DNA from: Symbiodinium natans
Taxonomy: Eukaryota; Sar; Dinophyceae; Suessiales; Symbiodiniaceae
DNA length: 62,000 nucleotides
NCBI GenBank assembly: GCA_905221605.1
Contig: CAJNDS010000447.1
Span: forward strand, 792,657 to 854,656
Direction of reading: 5' to 3'
The first letter of the stretch is position 1, and every line of letters begins with the position of its first letter. Positions 53,809 to 62,000 of the stretch are shown here, one piece after another. The position numbers and the translations under genes were made by a program. The notes beneath the pieces were generated by a model. It ran no database searches, had not been told where the DNA came from, and saw only the letters and a program-made list of their open reading frames with translations.

Positions 53809-54470
53809 CTACTCATGGGCTCTGAGATGCAGTGTGCGGCACCAGCTTTCTCTGGCAGTGTTGAGGATCACCTCCTGGCCGGGGAGCCAGACCCAATCCG
53901 GAGCGAGCCAGGGAACCAAGCCCACATCCTTGGCCACGCGCGATGCGTGATGACTAGAGACAGCGACCAGCTTCATGCTTCCACATGCTTCCCAGGCGCA
54001 CATGCGGCCACCACAATCTTCCGCAGACCCTGCTGAAGACCAAGGATTCGCGCATGACACCCAAGTTTGCACAAGGGGAGCTCCAAAAACCTGTCAGTGA
54101 GGGCACCTGGCCACGCACGAAGCGGGACAGCGCCGCAGCGGCCGCCTGACCTTGGCCCTGGGCTGTGAACGCGCCGAAGTCGTCCAGCAGAGCACCATCC
54201 TGGCATAGGGATGAAACGTGGATGAAGTGGAGTGGTATTGTTCAAGGTCTTTCCGGGCTGCTACTGTACCAGGTCTTGGGGTCTGGGTTTCTCGCTGCCA
54301 TATCCCAATCCACGCAAACCCGACCGGAGTCGACCACTTGAGCATGGTTTTGCAGCTTCTTTGGGCATGCATCAAAAAACACTCTTCCTCGGAGCACCCT
54401 GGTGCCCGGTCGTATGACTCCGTCAACTAAGTAGATACCAAGTAGATCTAAGTAGGTTTTGCTTCGCTTC
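53809..54470 (-). pseudogene. Coding-like cluster with frame switches, unidentified
   Basis: In order: VLRGRVFFDACPKKLQNHAQ (near 54345-54400); after ATGCCAG, DGALLDDFGAFTAQGQGQAA and LSRFVRGQ (54105-54200); then, beyond a 16-nt GT...AG-bounded stretch, MKLVAVSSHHASRVAKDVGL and VPWLAPDWVWLPGQEV, ending at 53809. The 16-nt offset is too short for a normal spliceosomal intron, so indels are the likelier reason. No family recognised. Confidence 0.35.
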
Positions 54471-54474
54471 GGAA

Positions 54475-55240
54475 GTGCTCGCGAATCGTTTTCGATCACG
54501 AAGTGCCATGTCGCGCTGGACACGTGATCACAAACTCAAACACCTGTACAGCACACGTAAACGTCACCACTGCATGCCGAACTAAAGTGCGGACTGCCTG
54601 CAGAGCTGCGGCACAGTCCGCGCGGTTCTGCTCTCCGTGCGACAGAGTCCAGAAGGGACGGCACCTGCGACAGTGTGTCGACAGCAGGAAACGACGACCA
54701 CGCCACGCATCACTCACATCTTGACATCCTGAATGCGGTCGCATGGAGGCTTGCCACTCCTGCCCTGGCTACTCAAGCCTCAAGGCCCCCTCATGATGGG
54801 CTAGAGTGCCCACATGTTACCAACAGCCAGGGCCAAGATGTTTAGATGTGTTTAATCGTGCTTGGCCAGGGGGCACCAGGCAGGCACAGACGAGAGGCCC
54901 GCGGCCGCAAGGCGGCTCACAGCTGCCTCGGCCGAATCGAAGCGCGGGTCCGCCACCGGTGAATGCGCGGGGTCTCCTCAGGATCTTCTGCCGATCCCGT
55001 GAGTCAAAGGTCGCCGAATGTGTCCCAGTGCGGGTGTGTGAGCGCGTGTACATGATTGCGCATATACAGACGCACATGCACTCAAGCCAGTCCACAGGTA
55101 AGTGCGTGGCAGGGGTGAAACCAGTGCTGCATGCGCTCATGCGTAGTTGATCATGGCGTGTGTGCACATGTGTGAGTGTGTGTCCACAGCATAAGTGGCT
55201 CTTGCTGAGCGTGTCGTGCAATTACCTCAGCCAACCTTCC
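54475..55240. other. No confident gene
   Basis: Short GT/CA-rich stretches at 55020-55190. Nothing coding can be supported. Confidence 0.4.
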
Positions 55241-55505
55241 TACTGCTGCACTTCCATGATATTGGTGCCAGGAAGCTTATTGAAGAGCCGTGGGCCGATC
55301 CCTGGGCCGCTCCCAAGCATCGCTGGTGGCGCAGTGCGGTGAGGCTTCTGGTCTTTCCCCCGGCCGTGGGCGCAAGGACGAGGCCCAAGACGAAGTCCTC
55401 CCCAGGAGTCTTCGCAACATCCACACAAGAACAAAGGCAAAATGTACATTAGATGATATTCCCTGCCGGTCCTGGGGGATGCTAGCGGGAACCTCTTCAC
55501 CCAAA

Positions 55506-55590
55506 GCCATGAGCTGTTTGCCCTGCGTCCTGGGCCTTGCTGTGCATGCTTAGGAGTGTCAGGAACGGACTCGTAGCTGCAAGCAACTAC
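55506..55590 (-). CDS. Candidate small exon
   Basis: Acceptor GTTGCTTGCAG, then YESVPDTPKHAQQGPGRRAN SSWLW, then donor TGGGTGAAGAGG. The signals are good but the exon is short. No neighbour could be joined to it. Confidence 0.3.
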
Positions 55591-55836
55591 AGGGCCACGC
55601 ACATCTTGAGCCGCGAGCAAGCCGCGTGGAAACACATCCTTTCCAGCGTGTTGCGCACCTACTTCTGAGGGTGACGGAACACTAGGGCCTGGGGACCGAA
55701 GCAATGCGCAGTGCAGACGCAGCGACGCGGATTTCTGCTTTTTCTAGATCTTCGGATGAAGAGGCGACGGGAGACGCTCTGAAGGCTGCTCTTGGGATTT
55801 CCCGGGGTCTCGGCTCAAATGCGAAGGTCTCATCGG

Positions 55837-56748
55837 TCAGACTTCGAGCTCGTCCTCCTCGATCGTGTTCAAGAGCCTTCGCACACCATCGTCATCCTCC
55901 CCTGCCTTTACGGGGCATGACACGGAATCATCACTCAGGTCGCCTCGCTCCTGTGTATCGGTCTGATCACGCAAGCATGCCGGGTTGTCAACCAGTGCTT
56001 GCAGAGCAGAGCAGCTCCTCTTGTTCCGGATCTTGTTCAGGATGCTTGTTATCACCATTCCTGCGCTGACTGCGGCAGGTGTTGCCGTCCCCATGGATGC
56101 CACTGTGGACGCAGCAGCAAAGCTTGCACCCACAGCTGTGGTGAAAAAGGTGAGGTAACGATTCTGCCTGTTGAGCTTCAGCTGGCATTGAATCAGGTTT
56201 ACCTCGTCACCTCGCTTTTCTTGCAGTGCCCTTTCGAGCTTTGCCTTTAGCTCTCTTCGTTCCTGTACATTCAGCGCCAGACCAGTAGCAGTCAAGGCCA
56301 AGCCAACAGGGGTCCCTCCGGCTGCATCTTTGGCCAGGGCCGCGGTGTTCTCAGCGATCCAAGTCAGGGAATCGGCACTGGCAGAGATGGTGTTGGCAGT
56401 GCCTCGTCCAAGCCCAACCCAAAACATGGCCTGTGAGCAGTGCTTCCTGATCTTCATAGTGACAGAGACCTTCTTCGTCTGTGTTGAAATCTTGGGTTGA
56501 GGCCCTTCTGAAAGTGGGCACGAGTTCGGCCGCAGATCCCGGAGCTCTGCCTTCTCTGCATCCGAGAGAAGGTCCCGGGGCCAGGCGCCCAGAAGGCGTT
56601 GCAGCTCCTCATCGTTTGGCCCGAGGCTTACAGCCCCGCGACTGATTCCAGGATCAATGTCCAGGGATTCGTGGAATTCGCTTGGGCGAGCTCCCCAGGC
56701 CAGAGGCAGGCAAAGGAGCACCCCAAAGCTGGCCATGCCAGTGGCCAT
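55837..56748 (-). CDS. Secreted or membrane protein, full-length member of a local three-copy family
   Basis: Intronless, 303 residues from the ATG at 56748 (the frame extends upstream only via TTG). MATGMASFGVLLCLPLAWGA is a signal peptide. An acidic region follows, then TKKVSVTMKIRKHCSQAMFW, a Gly/Ala-rich hydrophobic stretch (GTPVGLALTATGLALNVQ), a charged helix (ERRELKAKLERALQEKRGDE), a long hydrophobic segment (TAVGASFAAASTVASMGTAT to MVITSIL) and an acidic tail ending EEDELEV. No known family recognised. Two internally deleted copies lie at 56925-57100 and 58195-58490. A spliced-leader-like relic sits 25 nt upstream of the ATG, which fits retroposition of a processed mRNA. Confidence 0.65.
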   Translation of the reverse strand: MATGMASFGVLLCLPLAWGARPSEFHESLDIDPGISRGAVSLGPNDEELQRLLGAWPRDLLSDAEKAELRDLRPNSCPLSEGPQPKISTQTKKVSVTMKIRKHCSQAMFWVGLGRGTANTISASADSLTWIAENTAALAKDAAGGTPVGLALTATGLALNVQERRELKAKLERALQEKRGDEVNLIQCQLKLNRQNRYLTFFTTAVGASFAAASTVASMGTATPAAVSAGMVITSILNKIRNKRSCSALQALVDNPACLRDQTDTQERGDLSDDSVSCPVKAGEDDDGVRRLLNTIEEDELEV

Positions 56749-56772
56749 TGCAGATGAATCTAGGCCAGACAA

Positions 56773-56791
56773 CTTGAGACACTTAATGGCT
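56773..56791 (-). other. Possible relict spliced leader upstream of the 303-residue gene
   Basis: AGCCATTAAGTGTCTCAAG on the minus strand matches the dinoflagellate leader 3' part AGCCATTTTGGCTCAAG at both ends (AGCCATT and CTCAAG) with a 2-nt longer centre. It lies 5' of an intronless ORF, where a retroposed, trans-spliced mRNA would carry it. Confidence 0.35.
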
Positions 56792-56924
56792 TAATACACC
56801 TGAATACCTGGCATTCGCGTGCTGCTCAAGTGCACAAGTTATCGGCAGGGACACAAGGGCCATGGGACCAAATCAACACTCGGCGCTTCTTTTGCGGCGC
56901 GCTTTCCCACTCCGCTTTGCTTCC

Positions 56925-57100
56925 AGATCTTCGCAAGGCCTGAATGAAGCAGGAACGGGAGACGCTCTTGATTGCTCGGGGTCTCGGCTCAGATGCGGAG
57001 GTCTCATCGGTCAGACTTCGCGCTCGTCCTCCTCCATCGTGTTCAACCGAGGCTTTCAGCCCCACGATTTGTACTAGGATCAATGTCCAGGGATCTTGGC
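56925..57100 (-). pseudogene. Internally deleted copy 2 of the 55.8-kb family
   Basis: 56930-57052 matches the 3' end and 3' flank of the full copy (shared GGTCTCATCGGTCAGACTTC and CGTGTTCAA). It is followed at once by sequence matching the N-terminal coding region (AGGATCAATGTCCAGGGAT at 57076-57094; full copy at 56650-56668). The middle of the gene is missing. The stop of the armadillo-repeat ORF lies at this junction. Confidence 0.7.
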
Positions 57101-57631
57101 GCATTGGGGTTCTGCCTTCTTCCGGGGCATATTCTGCAGAGCCATGCCACCATAGTGTCGCGCCATTTTGGGGGCGCCTTCGTCCTTCATCAAGGCTTCG
57201 AAGACCTCCACGCCCCCTGCGTCTGCAATGGCCGCCTTCCTCTGCTTGTCGTCCAAGGACAACTCCCACAAAGCGTGTGCTGCGTTCGCCTTGGCATTTG
57301 GACATCCATCCCTGACCAGATCGAGCAGTGGCGCAATGGCGCCGGCATTCGCCATAGTCTCCTTGTTCTCAGGGTTTTCGCACGCCAAGTGTGCTAGAGC
57401 AGCTGACGCCTTCGACTTGGCACCATCATTGCAATCACTGGTCAGCAAGGCCACCAGTGGCGGGATGCCTCCGGCATTTACGATCACTAAACGGTTCTGG
57501 TAGTGCTTGCTGAGGTTTCTCAAAGCATCTGCAGCCGTCTCCTTCTCGGAAGCGGTGGCATCTGGTCGCCTCAGCACGCTGACGTACTCCGGTATCTTCT
57601 TTGCTGACGCCGCTGATCCTACACAGCCCAT
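57080..57631 (-). CDS. Armadillo-repeat protein with N-terminal acylation signal
   Basis: Intronless, 183 residues from the ATG at 57631. It begins MGCVGSAAS, with Gly2 and Ser6 for N-myristoylation and Cys3 for palmitoylation, so it is likely membrane-tethered. Three to four armadillo repeats follow: ASEKETAADALRNLSKHYQN, NAGGIPPLVALLTSDCNDGA, KSKASAALAHLACENPENKE, NAGAIAPLLDLVRDGCPNAK and ANAAHALWELSLDDKQRKAA, then DAGGVEVFEALMKDEGAPK. It is short for the family and its last residues (QCAKIPGH) are encoded by the duplicated sequence of the neighbouring family copy, so the original C-terminus was probably cut by that insertion. Probably a protein-interaction adaptor. Confidence 0.8.
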   Translation of the reverse strand: MGCVGSAASAKKIPEYVSVLRRPDATASEKETAADALRNLSKHYQNRLVIVNAGGIPPLVALLTSDCNDGAKSKASAALAHLACENPENKETMANAGAIAPLLDLVRDGCPNAKANAAHALWELSLDDKQRKAAIADAGGVEVFEALMKDEGAPKMARHYGGMALQNMPRKKAEPQCAKIPGH

Positions 57632-57633
57632 GG

Positions 57634-57650
57634 CTTGAGCCAAGCTGCTG
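57634..57650 (-). other. Probable relict spliced leader directly before the armadillo ATG
   Basis: The minus strand reads CAGCAGCTTGGCTCAAG, then CC, then ATG. TTGGCTCAAG is the exact 3' end of the dinoflagellate spliced leader. A DNA-encoded leader end 2 nt before the start of an intronless gene is the known mark of a retroposed mRNA. Confidence 0.55.
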
Positions 57651-57704
57651 ACCTCCCGCGTTTCACACGCGCCGAATTCTACATCTGCGCAACCGGCAAC
57701 CCCC

Positions 57705-58195
57705 AAGGTCGGCGGGATTGGCTTGCATGGACGTTCCTTTCCCTGGGCGATCCTCCAAAATCATCACCCTCCTCCTCATGATGATGATCTTCATCAACAA
57801 CTCACATCATCCATCACCACACCTTGCAGTCACAGACCTCCCCAGTCAACCACCAGGCCGCCAGGCCTGCAGCGGCCTAGCACGTGCTTCGGGGATGTCC
57901 TGGTACGGGGAGACCGGGGGGGGGGGGGGGGGGCCTCCGGTCAGATCCACTCGCAAAACAAGCTGCCTGGACACGTAGCCGCCTGAAAAGTCGGCAATGG
58001 AGTGTAGACATGGGTAATGGGTTTTTTGAATGTACCTCGTACCTACAAACCGCGCACCTGAATGCATCTCTATACCAAACCAAGAAGTGTCCTTCATCAT
58101 GCAACCTACGAAGGCATACATGATGGATCATAATACTCGGACCGAATCCATGCTGGGCGCAGTCGCAGCGGCGCGCTTTTCCACTTTCTTCCAGA
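57705..58195. other. No gene; ATGATG-rich and poly-G tracts
   Basis: A CTCCTCATGATGATGATCTT run lies near 57771-57790 and about 18 consecutive G at 57909-57934. Confidence 0.6.
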
Positions 58196-58490
58196 GATCT
58201 TCGCAAGGCCCGAATGAAGAGGCAACGGGAGACGCTCTTGAGGCTGTTCTTGGGGTTGCACGGGGACTCGGCTCAGATGCAAAGGTCTCATCGGTCAGAC
58301 TTCGAGCTCGTCCCCCTCGATCGTGTTCAACAACCTTCGCACAGCATCGTCATCCTCCCCTGCCTTTGCGGGGCATGACACGGAATCATCACTCAGGTCG
58401 CCTTGCTTCTGTGGAGATTTTGCCGAGCAGTGGCAGGCAAAGGGCTGCCCAAAGCTGGCCACGGCAGTGGCCATTGCGAGTGGGCGTGGC
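58195..58490 (-). pseudogene. Internally deleted copy 3 of the 55.8-kb family
   Basis: From the N-terminal side, MATAVASFGQPFA (compare MATGMASFGVLLC) is fused directly to the C-terminal tail (GDLSDDSVSCPAKAGEDDDA then VRRLLNTIEGDELEV). The 3' flank matches copy 1 closely. The central 200 or so codons are absent, with a breakpoint near 58412-58430 that differs from that of copy 2. The frame is open and could still encode a short secreted peptide. Confidence 0.7.
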
Positions 58491-59061
58491 AGCGCATGGC
58501 TCTGGGGGTCGAAATCTGAAGTCCTGCGAAGTTCTCTCAATCCTCGAGGCGCAGGTTCCGGTAGATGTCCCGGAACTGAGCAGGAGCAAAGGCTGCGCAT
58601 CAGCCAAAGAGTGGCAAGACAGCCCTCATAGCCTCCTTCAGCTCACTCTCGCTGAACGCCTGTTTCGCATCATAGTAACGTGCAGTGCATGAGGAGAGAA
58701 CTATACTGCAGATATCCTGCCCACATGACTCATATTAGGGCCTCGTGCCTAGGGCGGTCTATGTGTCGTCCGGCCTCTTGCTGCACCGTCTGCGAGCGCC
58801 TGACCATGAAGGGCTTAGGGTTTAGGGTTAGGTCCGGGCGTACCCTTCAAACCCTGCTGCAGGCTGCAGGCGGCTACAGAAGCAAAAGGCCAAAGGCAAG
58901 GCTTCGCGATCGCCAGTCTCTCCTTTCTTTCGCCCGCAAAGACACCGCGGCAATGTTCCACACTGATGAAGCTGATGACTTTGGACAGTGGGAAGACGGC
59001 AGCCTGAGGATAAAGAACCACAGGCCGCAAATTTCGCAGTTGTCAGTCGGTCTTAGTTGGG

Positions 59062-59260
59062 TCTCCAAACGCAGAAGGTGCCCAATGCAAAGAAAGGGAC
59101 GCTGGCATCTTCTGCGAGCGTGACCTTCGCCACGTTCGATGCGCCGACACGGTCTTCACAAAGACGCAGAACCTCTGCGAAAAAGCGGCCGTCGGCATCA
59201 TCCATCCCATCAAAGCCATGCGCACCGCCAAGGAGCACAAACCTCGGCCACCGTGCGGCT
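59062..59260 (-). CDS. Candidate exon, weakly SPOUT/RlmH-like
   Basis: The frame reads ARWPRFVLLGGAHGFDGMDD, FFAEVLRLCEDRVGASNVAK and VTLAEDASVPFFALGTFCVW, then a stop soon after. FVLLGGAHGFDG resembles the FVIGG(P/A)xG motif of RlmH-type SPOUT methyltransferases, and the following helix and strand could fit. It is only one exon, so the call is tentative. Confidence 0.35.
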
Positions 59261-59327
59261 TCAGGCTTCAGGATACTTCTCTCTTCTCTCATAGCTCATC
59301 CAAAGAATCCAGAGAAAAGAGGAGCCT

Positions 59328-59815
59328 CTAAGGCTCTAAGGGACTCTGAAAGCTGCTGGGTGGCAGCTTCTCGCGTCCTGCCGCCCAGCTGGATGCCAGC
59401 AGCTCGTTGTATGTCCGGGTGGCACCAGCATCAAAGGCCAGGACGCCAGCCTTGCGCAACAGGTGACAGCCCCTTTTGAGTTCGCATGAGAGCACTTGAA
59501 ACATGGAGGCTCTGGGCAGAAAACCCTGGGCCTTCTCCGGCGCATGATCGAAGAGCTCACCCAGGCTTTCCAGGAGCATACCTTCTGCAGCTTGCCCCAC
59601 ATTTTCATGACCATCAACGGCACACAGCCGGGGGGCTCGCCTTTTGCCTGCGCCTGATTGCGCGGCCGGCGCTGTGCGAGCTGCCATCGGAGGCCCTCCG
59701 CATCCTTCCAAAAGCGCACGCTCACACCCCGGACTTGCCTCAAAAAGTAGCGAAACATAGCGAGACTAAAGGCCCTGCTTCCACCCTGCCCTAGACAGGC
59801 CATGAAATGCTCTGC
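59328..59815 (-). pseudogene. Frame-shifted coding segment downstream of the 54-bp repeats
   Basis: The first frame gives LAEHFMACLGQGGSRAFSLA and MFRYFLRQVRGVSVRFWKDA. About 100 nt later the sense moves to another frame: NVGQAAEGMLLESLGELFDH, PEKAQGFLPRASMFQVLSCE and HLLRKAGVLAFDAGATRTYN, ending at 59328. The shift lies around 59600-59690. It looks like a once continuous helical protein; no family recognised. Confidence 0.4.
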
Positions 59816-59819
59816 GAGC

Positions 59820-60135
59820 GTTTCCTTGCTGCTATCCTGCTGTGAGCATTTCCTTGCTGTCACTGCTGTGGGAATTTCCTCACTATCTTCCTCCTGCGAG
59901 CATTTCCTTGCTGTCACTGCTGTGGGCATTTCCTCACTATCTTCCTCCTGCGAGCACATCCTTGCTGTCACTGCTGTGGGCATTTCCTCACTATCTTCCT
60001 GCTGTGCGCAATTCCTTGCTGTCACTGCTATGGGCATTTCCTTGCTATCTTCCTGCTGTGCGCATTTCCTTGCTGTCATCCTGGTGTAGGCATTTCTTGT
60101 TTCCTGCTGTGAGAATTTCCTTGCTGTCACTGCAA
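59820..60135 (-). repeat. Six 54-bp units, in-frame 18-residue coding repeat
   Basis: The minus-strand translation repeats AVTARKCSQEEDSEEMPT with small changes, in frame with the coding-like segment at 59.7-59.8 kb. On the plus strand the unit contains GAGCATTTCCTTGCTGTCAC and TGTGGGCATTTCCTCACTAT. An acidic Cys-containing repeat domain is possible, but decay in the flanks makes this uncertain. Confidence 0.85.
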
Positions 60136-60149
60136 GCAAAAAACCGGGC

Positions 60150-60650
60150 GACACATTTGGTAAAGTGGTCATTCGGGGTGGCCGAAACCGGGCGACACAT
60201 TTGGTAAAGTGGCCAAAAGGAACATATTTGACGTGGCCAAAACCGCGCGACACATTTGTTAAAGTCGTCATTCGGGGTGGCCAAAAACAGCGACACCTTT
60301 AGTCAAGTGGTCATTCGGGGTAGCCCAAACCGGGCGACACAGTTGGTAAAGTAGTCATTCGGGGTGCCCAAAACCGGGCGACACATTTAGTAAAGTGGTC
60401 ATTCGGGGTGGCCAAAACCGGGCGACACATTTAGTAAAGTGGTCATTCGGGGTGGCCAAAACCGGGCGACACATTTAGTAAAGTGGTCATTCGGGGTGGC
60501 CAAAACCAGGCGACCCATTTGGTAAAGTGGCCAAAACCGGGAGACACGTTTGGTAAAGTGGCTATTCGGGGTGGCCCAAACCGGGCGACACATTTGGTAA
60601 AGTGGTCATTCAGGGTGGCCAAAACCGGGCGACACATTTAGCAAGGGTCT
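60150..60650 (+). repeat. 44-bp tandem array, about 12 units
   Basis: Consensus CATTCGGGGTGGCCAAAACC, then GGGCGACACATTTGGTAAAG, then TGGT. Some units lack the CATTCGGGG part (near 60210 and 60525). Confidence 0.95.
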
Positions 60651-61010
60651 CAAGGTGTGACAGGGAGAGAGCTTCCTTCATGAGATGTCTTCAGGAGCCC
60701 TGTTGTTACACCTTAGAAACAAGACCAGGAATTCCAAGAGAAGTGAATGCATGTAATAAAGTTAGAAGGAATGAACGCAGAGAACGACGCATGAACTTTA
60801 TGAAAGGCAAGAACGAAGTGGAAACAAGGAAATAATAATATAGTACAAGGGCCCTAATAAAGAACTATGAAGGGCCCATAATATTATTCTCTTCACATGT
60901 CATGCATTTATTACCATTAGAATTACTACGAAGAAGAGAAGACAACTAACACCCTTCTTTCCCCACAGTTGTTGCTCTCTTTTGCCCATTTCATTCTCAT
61001 CATAATATTT
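60650..61010. other. AT-rich spacer between repeat arrays
   Basis: No gene. The sequence is A/T-rich and includes AATAATAATATAGTAC near 60831. Confidence 0.5.
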
Positions 61011-61212
61011 GGGCGGCCAAAAGCGGGCGACACATTAAGTAAAGTAGGCGTTCGGGGTGGCCCAAACCGGGCGACAGATTTCGTAAGGTCGTCACTCGGG
61101 GTGGGCGACACTTTTTGTAAAGTTGTCAAACGGGGTGGCAAAAACCGAGCGACACATTTTGTAGAGTAGTCATTCAGGGCGGCGAAAACCGGGCGACACA
61201 TTTAATAAAGTC
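61010..61212 (+). repeat. 44-bp array, second block (diverged)
   Basis: Four to five diverged units in the same orientation as 60150-60650. Confidence 0.9.
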
Positions 61213-61254
61213 TGTCTTGCCAGGCAGCTGCCGATATACCGTATTGGTCAAGCC

Positions 61255-61650
61255 CTAAGTGAGTACTAGGTGCTCTTGCGCCAATGGTATCTCTACATGC
61301 TTCAATATGATCCGCAACAATCTCAGCGCAGTCATATTCTTCCCCGTGCGAAGCGACGCATGCTCATATATTGCCAAAGGGATCTTGGACTCCAAGGACG
61401 GCGTCTTTGTTGCCGATTTGAGCGCGTTGAAAAGCTGGTATTCTTCCACTGCACGTCGACGACACGGCAAGGGTTGATCAAGCTCCTCGTCAGTCATGTT
61501 CCTCACCGCCAGAACCTGGTCGTACCCATGTTCGCCGTCCATACAGCCATCGCAAGTTCCGTCAGCCAGATGGGGATCCTGGTGGCCTCGAGCTCTCTCT
61601 GGATGTTGATCTGGCCGCACTCGCCTATCCCTCGAGTATCCTTAACGGGG
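61255..61650 (-). pseudogene. Candidate gene fragment between inverted repeat arrays
   Basis: The frame reads EELDQPLPCRRRAVEEYQLF, NALKSATKTPSLESKIPLAI and YEHASLRTGKNMTALRLLRI, ending EHLVLT and a stop at 61255. Upstream, RELEATRIPIWLTELAMAVW in another frame suggests an indel near 61520. Helical; no family recognised. It is flanked by 44-bp repeats in opposite orientations. Confidence 0.4.
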
Positions 61651-61861
61651 CCGAAGCCGACCGGTCCTGCAATATTTCAGAATTGCCATATCCTCCAGGG
61701 GCACCTCTGGCTTGGGTAAGCCAGTACCAGCCCATCCAGAACCAGAACTGGGCAGTCCCATACAAACGAGGCGATTGGCACTGGTTAAACTTCTCCCTGA
61801 ACGGGTCTCGAGCATATTCCGCATGTCCTAGTCCTGATATCAGGGTCATCCAATCCCGATG

Positions 61862-62000
61862 GCCCGAATGACCACTTACTAAATGTGTCCCGAATGAAAT
61901 GCGTCGCCCGGTTTTGCCCACCCTGTCGCCCGGTTTGGGCCACCCCGAATGACCATTTTTCCAAATGTGTCGCCCGGTTTTGGCCACCCCGAATGACCAC
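61862..62000 (-). repeat. 44-bp repeat units in inverted orientation
   Basis: Three units of the same family as 60150-60650 but on the opposite strand (AATGACCACTTACTAAATGT; TCGCCCGGTTTTGGCCACCC), cut by the window edge. Confidence 0.95.

Noticed and set aside
55227-55424. TAGGKT as a Walker A motif
   Set aside because: Does not fit GxxxxGK(S/T) with normal flanks, and no other NTPase feature is near.
60150-60650. CRISPR-like regular repeat
   Set aside because: Units are contiguous 44-bp tandem copies without unique spacers, in a eukaryotic context and with no cas genes.

Overview
The window looks like nuclear DNA of a dinoflagellate, most likely of the Symbiodiniaceae type. This is inferred from several features together: a decayed retroelement whose protease carries DGG and which joins a zinc-knuckle Gag, a protease and a methyltransferase-like domain; probable spliced-leader relics in front of two intronless genes; TTTAGGG-type interstitial telomere repeats; a DUF4116/ubiquitin-like protein; a very high load of tandem repeats; and genes that are either intronless or cut into many small exons. 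Every well supported gene lies on the minus strand, so the window reads as one unidirectional gene block. No rRNA, tRNA, CRISPR array, prokaryotic operon or intact mobile element was seen.

Layout. 1-1.56 kb: minus-strand retroelement remnant, cut by the left edge. 1.6-4.0 kb: tandem array of about 85-95 bp units, interrupted by an AT-rich insert. 4.0-7.5 kb: no supportable gene. 7.5-12 kb: one small exon, then a GH43 endo-arabinanase-like protein with a GPI-type tail and a pectinacetylesterase/NOTUM-like esterase, both probably secreted. 13.2-15.8 kb: an intronless 870-residue secreted protein with an N-terminal helical region reminiscent of pore-forming proteins and a lectin-like C-terminal half. 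16-20 kb: repeats and a small secreted-protein gene. 20.8-22.2 kb: DUF4116/ubiquitin-like protein. 22.6-26.5 kb: low-complexity blocks, interstitial telomere repeats, a coiled-coil pseudogene and a 131-bp tandem array. 28.2-42.8 kb: scattered candidate exons, several frameshifted, and one well reconstructed multi-exon gene at 41.7-42.8 kb. 42.9-44.1 kb: 100-115 bp tandem array. 44.2-49.9 kb: a split GNAT acetyltransferase-like gene and a long coiled-coil gene of many short exons. 50-54.5 kb: microsatellites, one plus-strand ORF and a gene with a P-loop exon. 55.7-58.6 kb: three copies of a secreted-protein family (one full length, two internally deleted) around an armadillo-repeat gene. 59-62 kb: possible SPOUT-like exon, 54-bp coding repeats, and 44-bp repeat arrays in both orientations.

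How the genes may work together. The adjacent GH43 and pectinacetylesterase-like proteins would both act on pectin-like polysaccharide outside the cell. The other genes show no shared pathway. Multi-exon models were built by eye from GT-AG signals and reading-phase continuity. They are internally consistent but have not been tested against transcripts.
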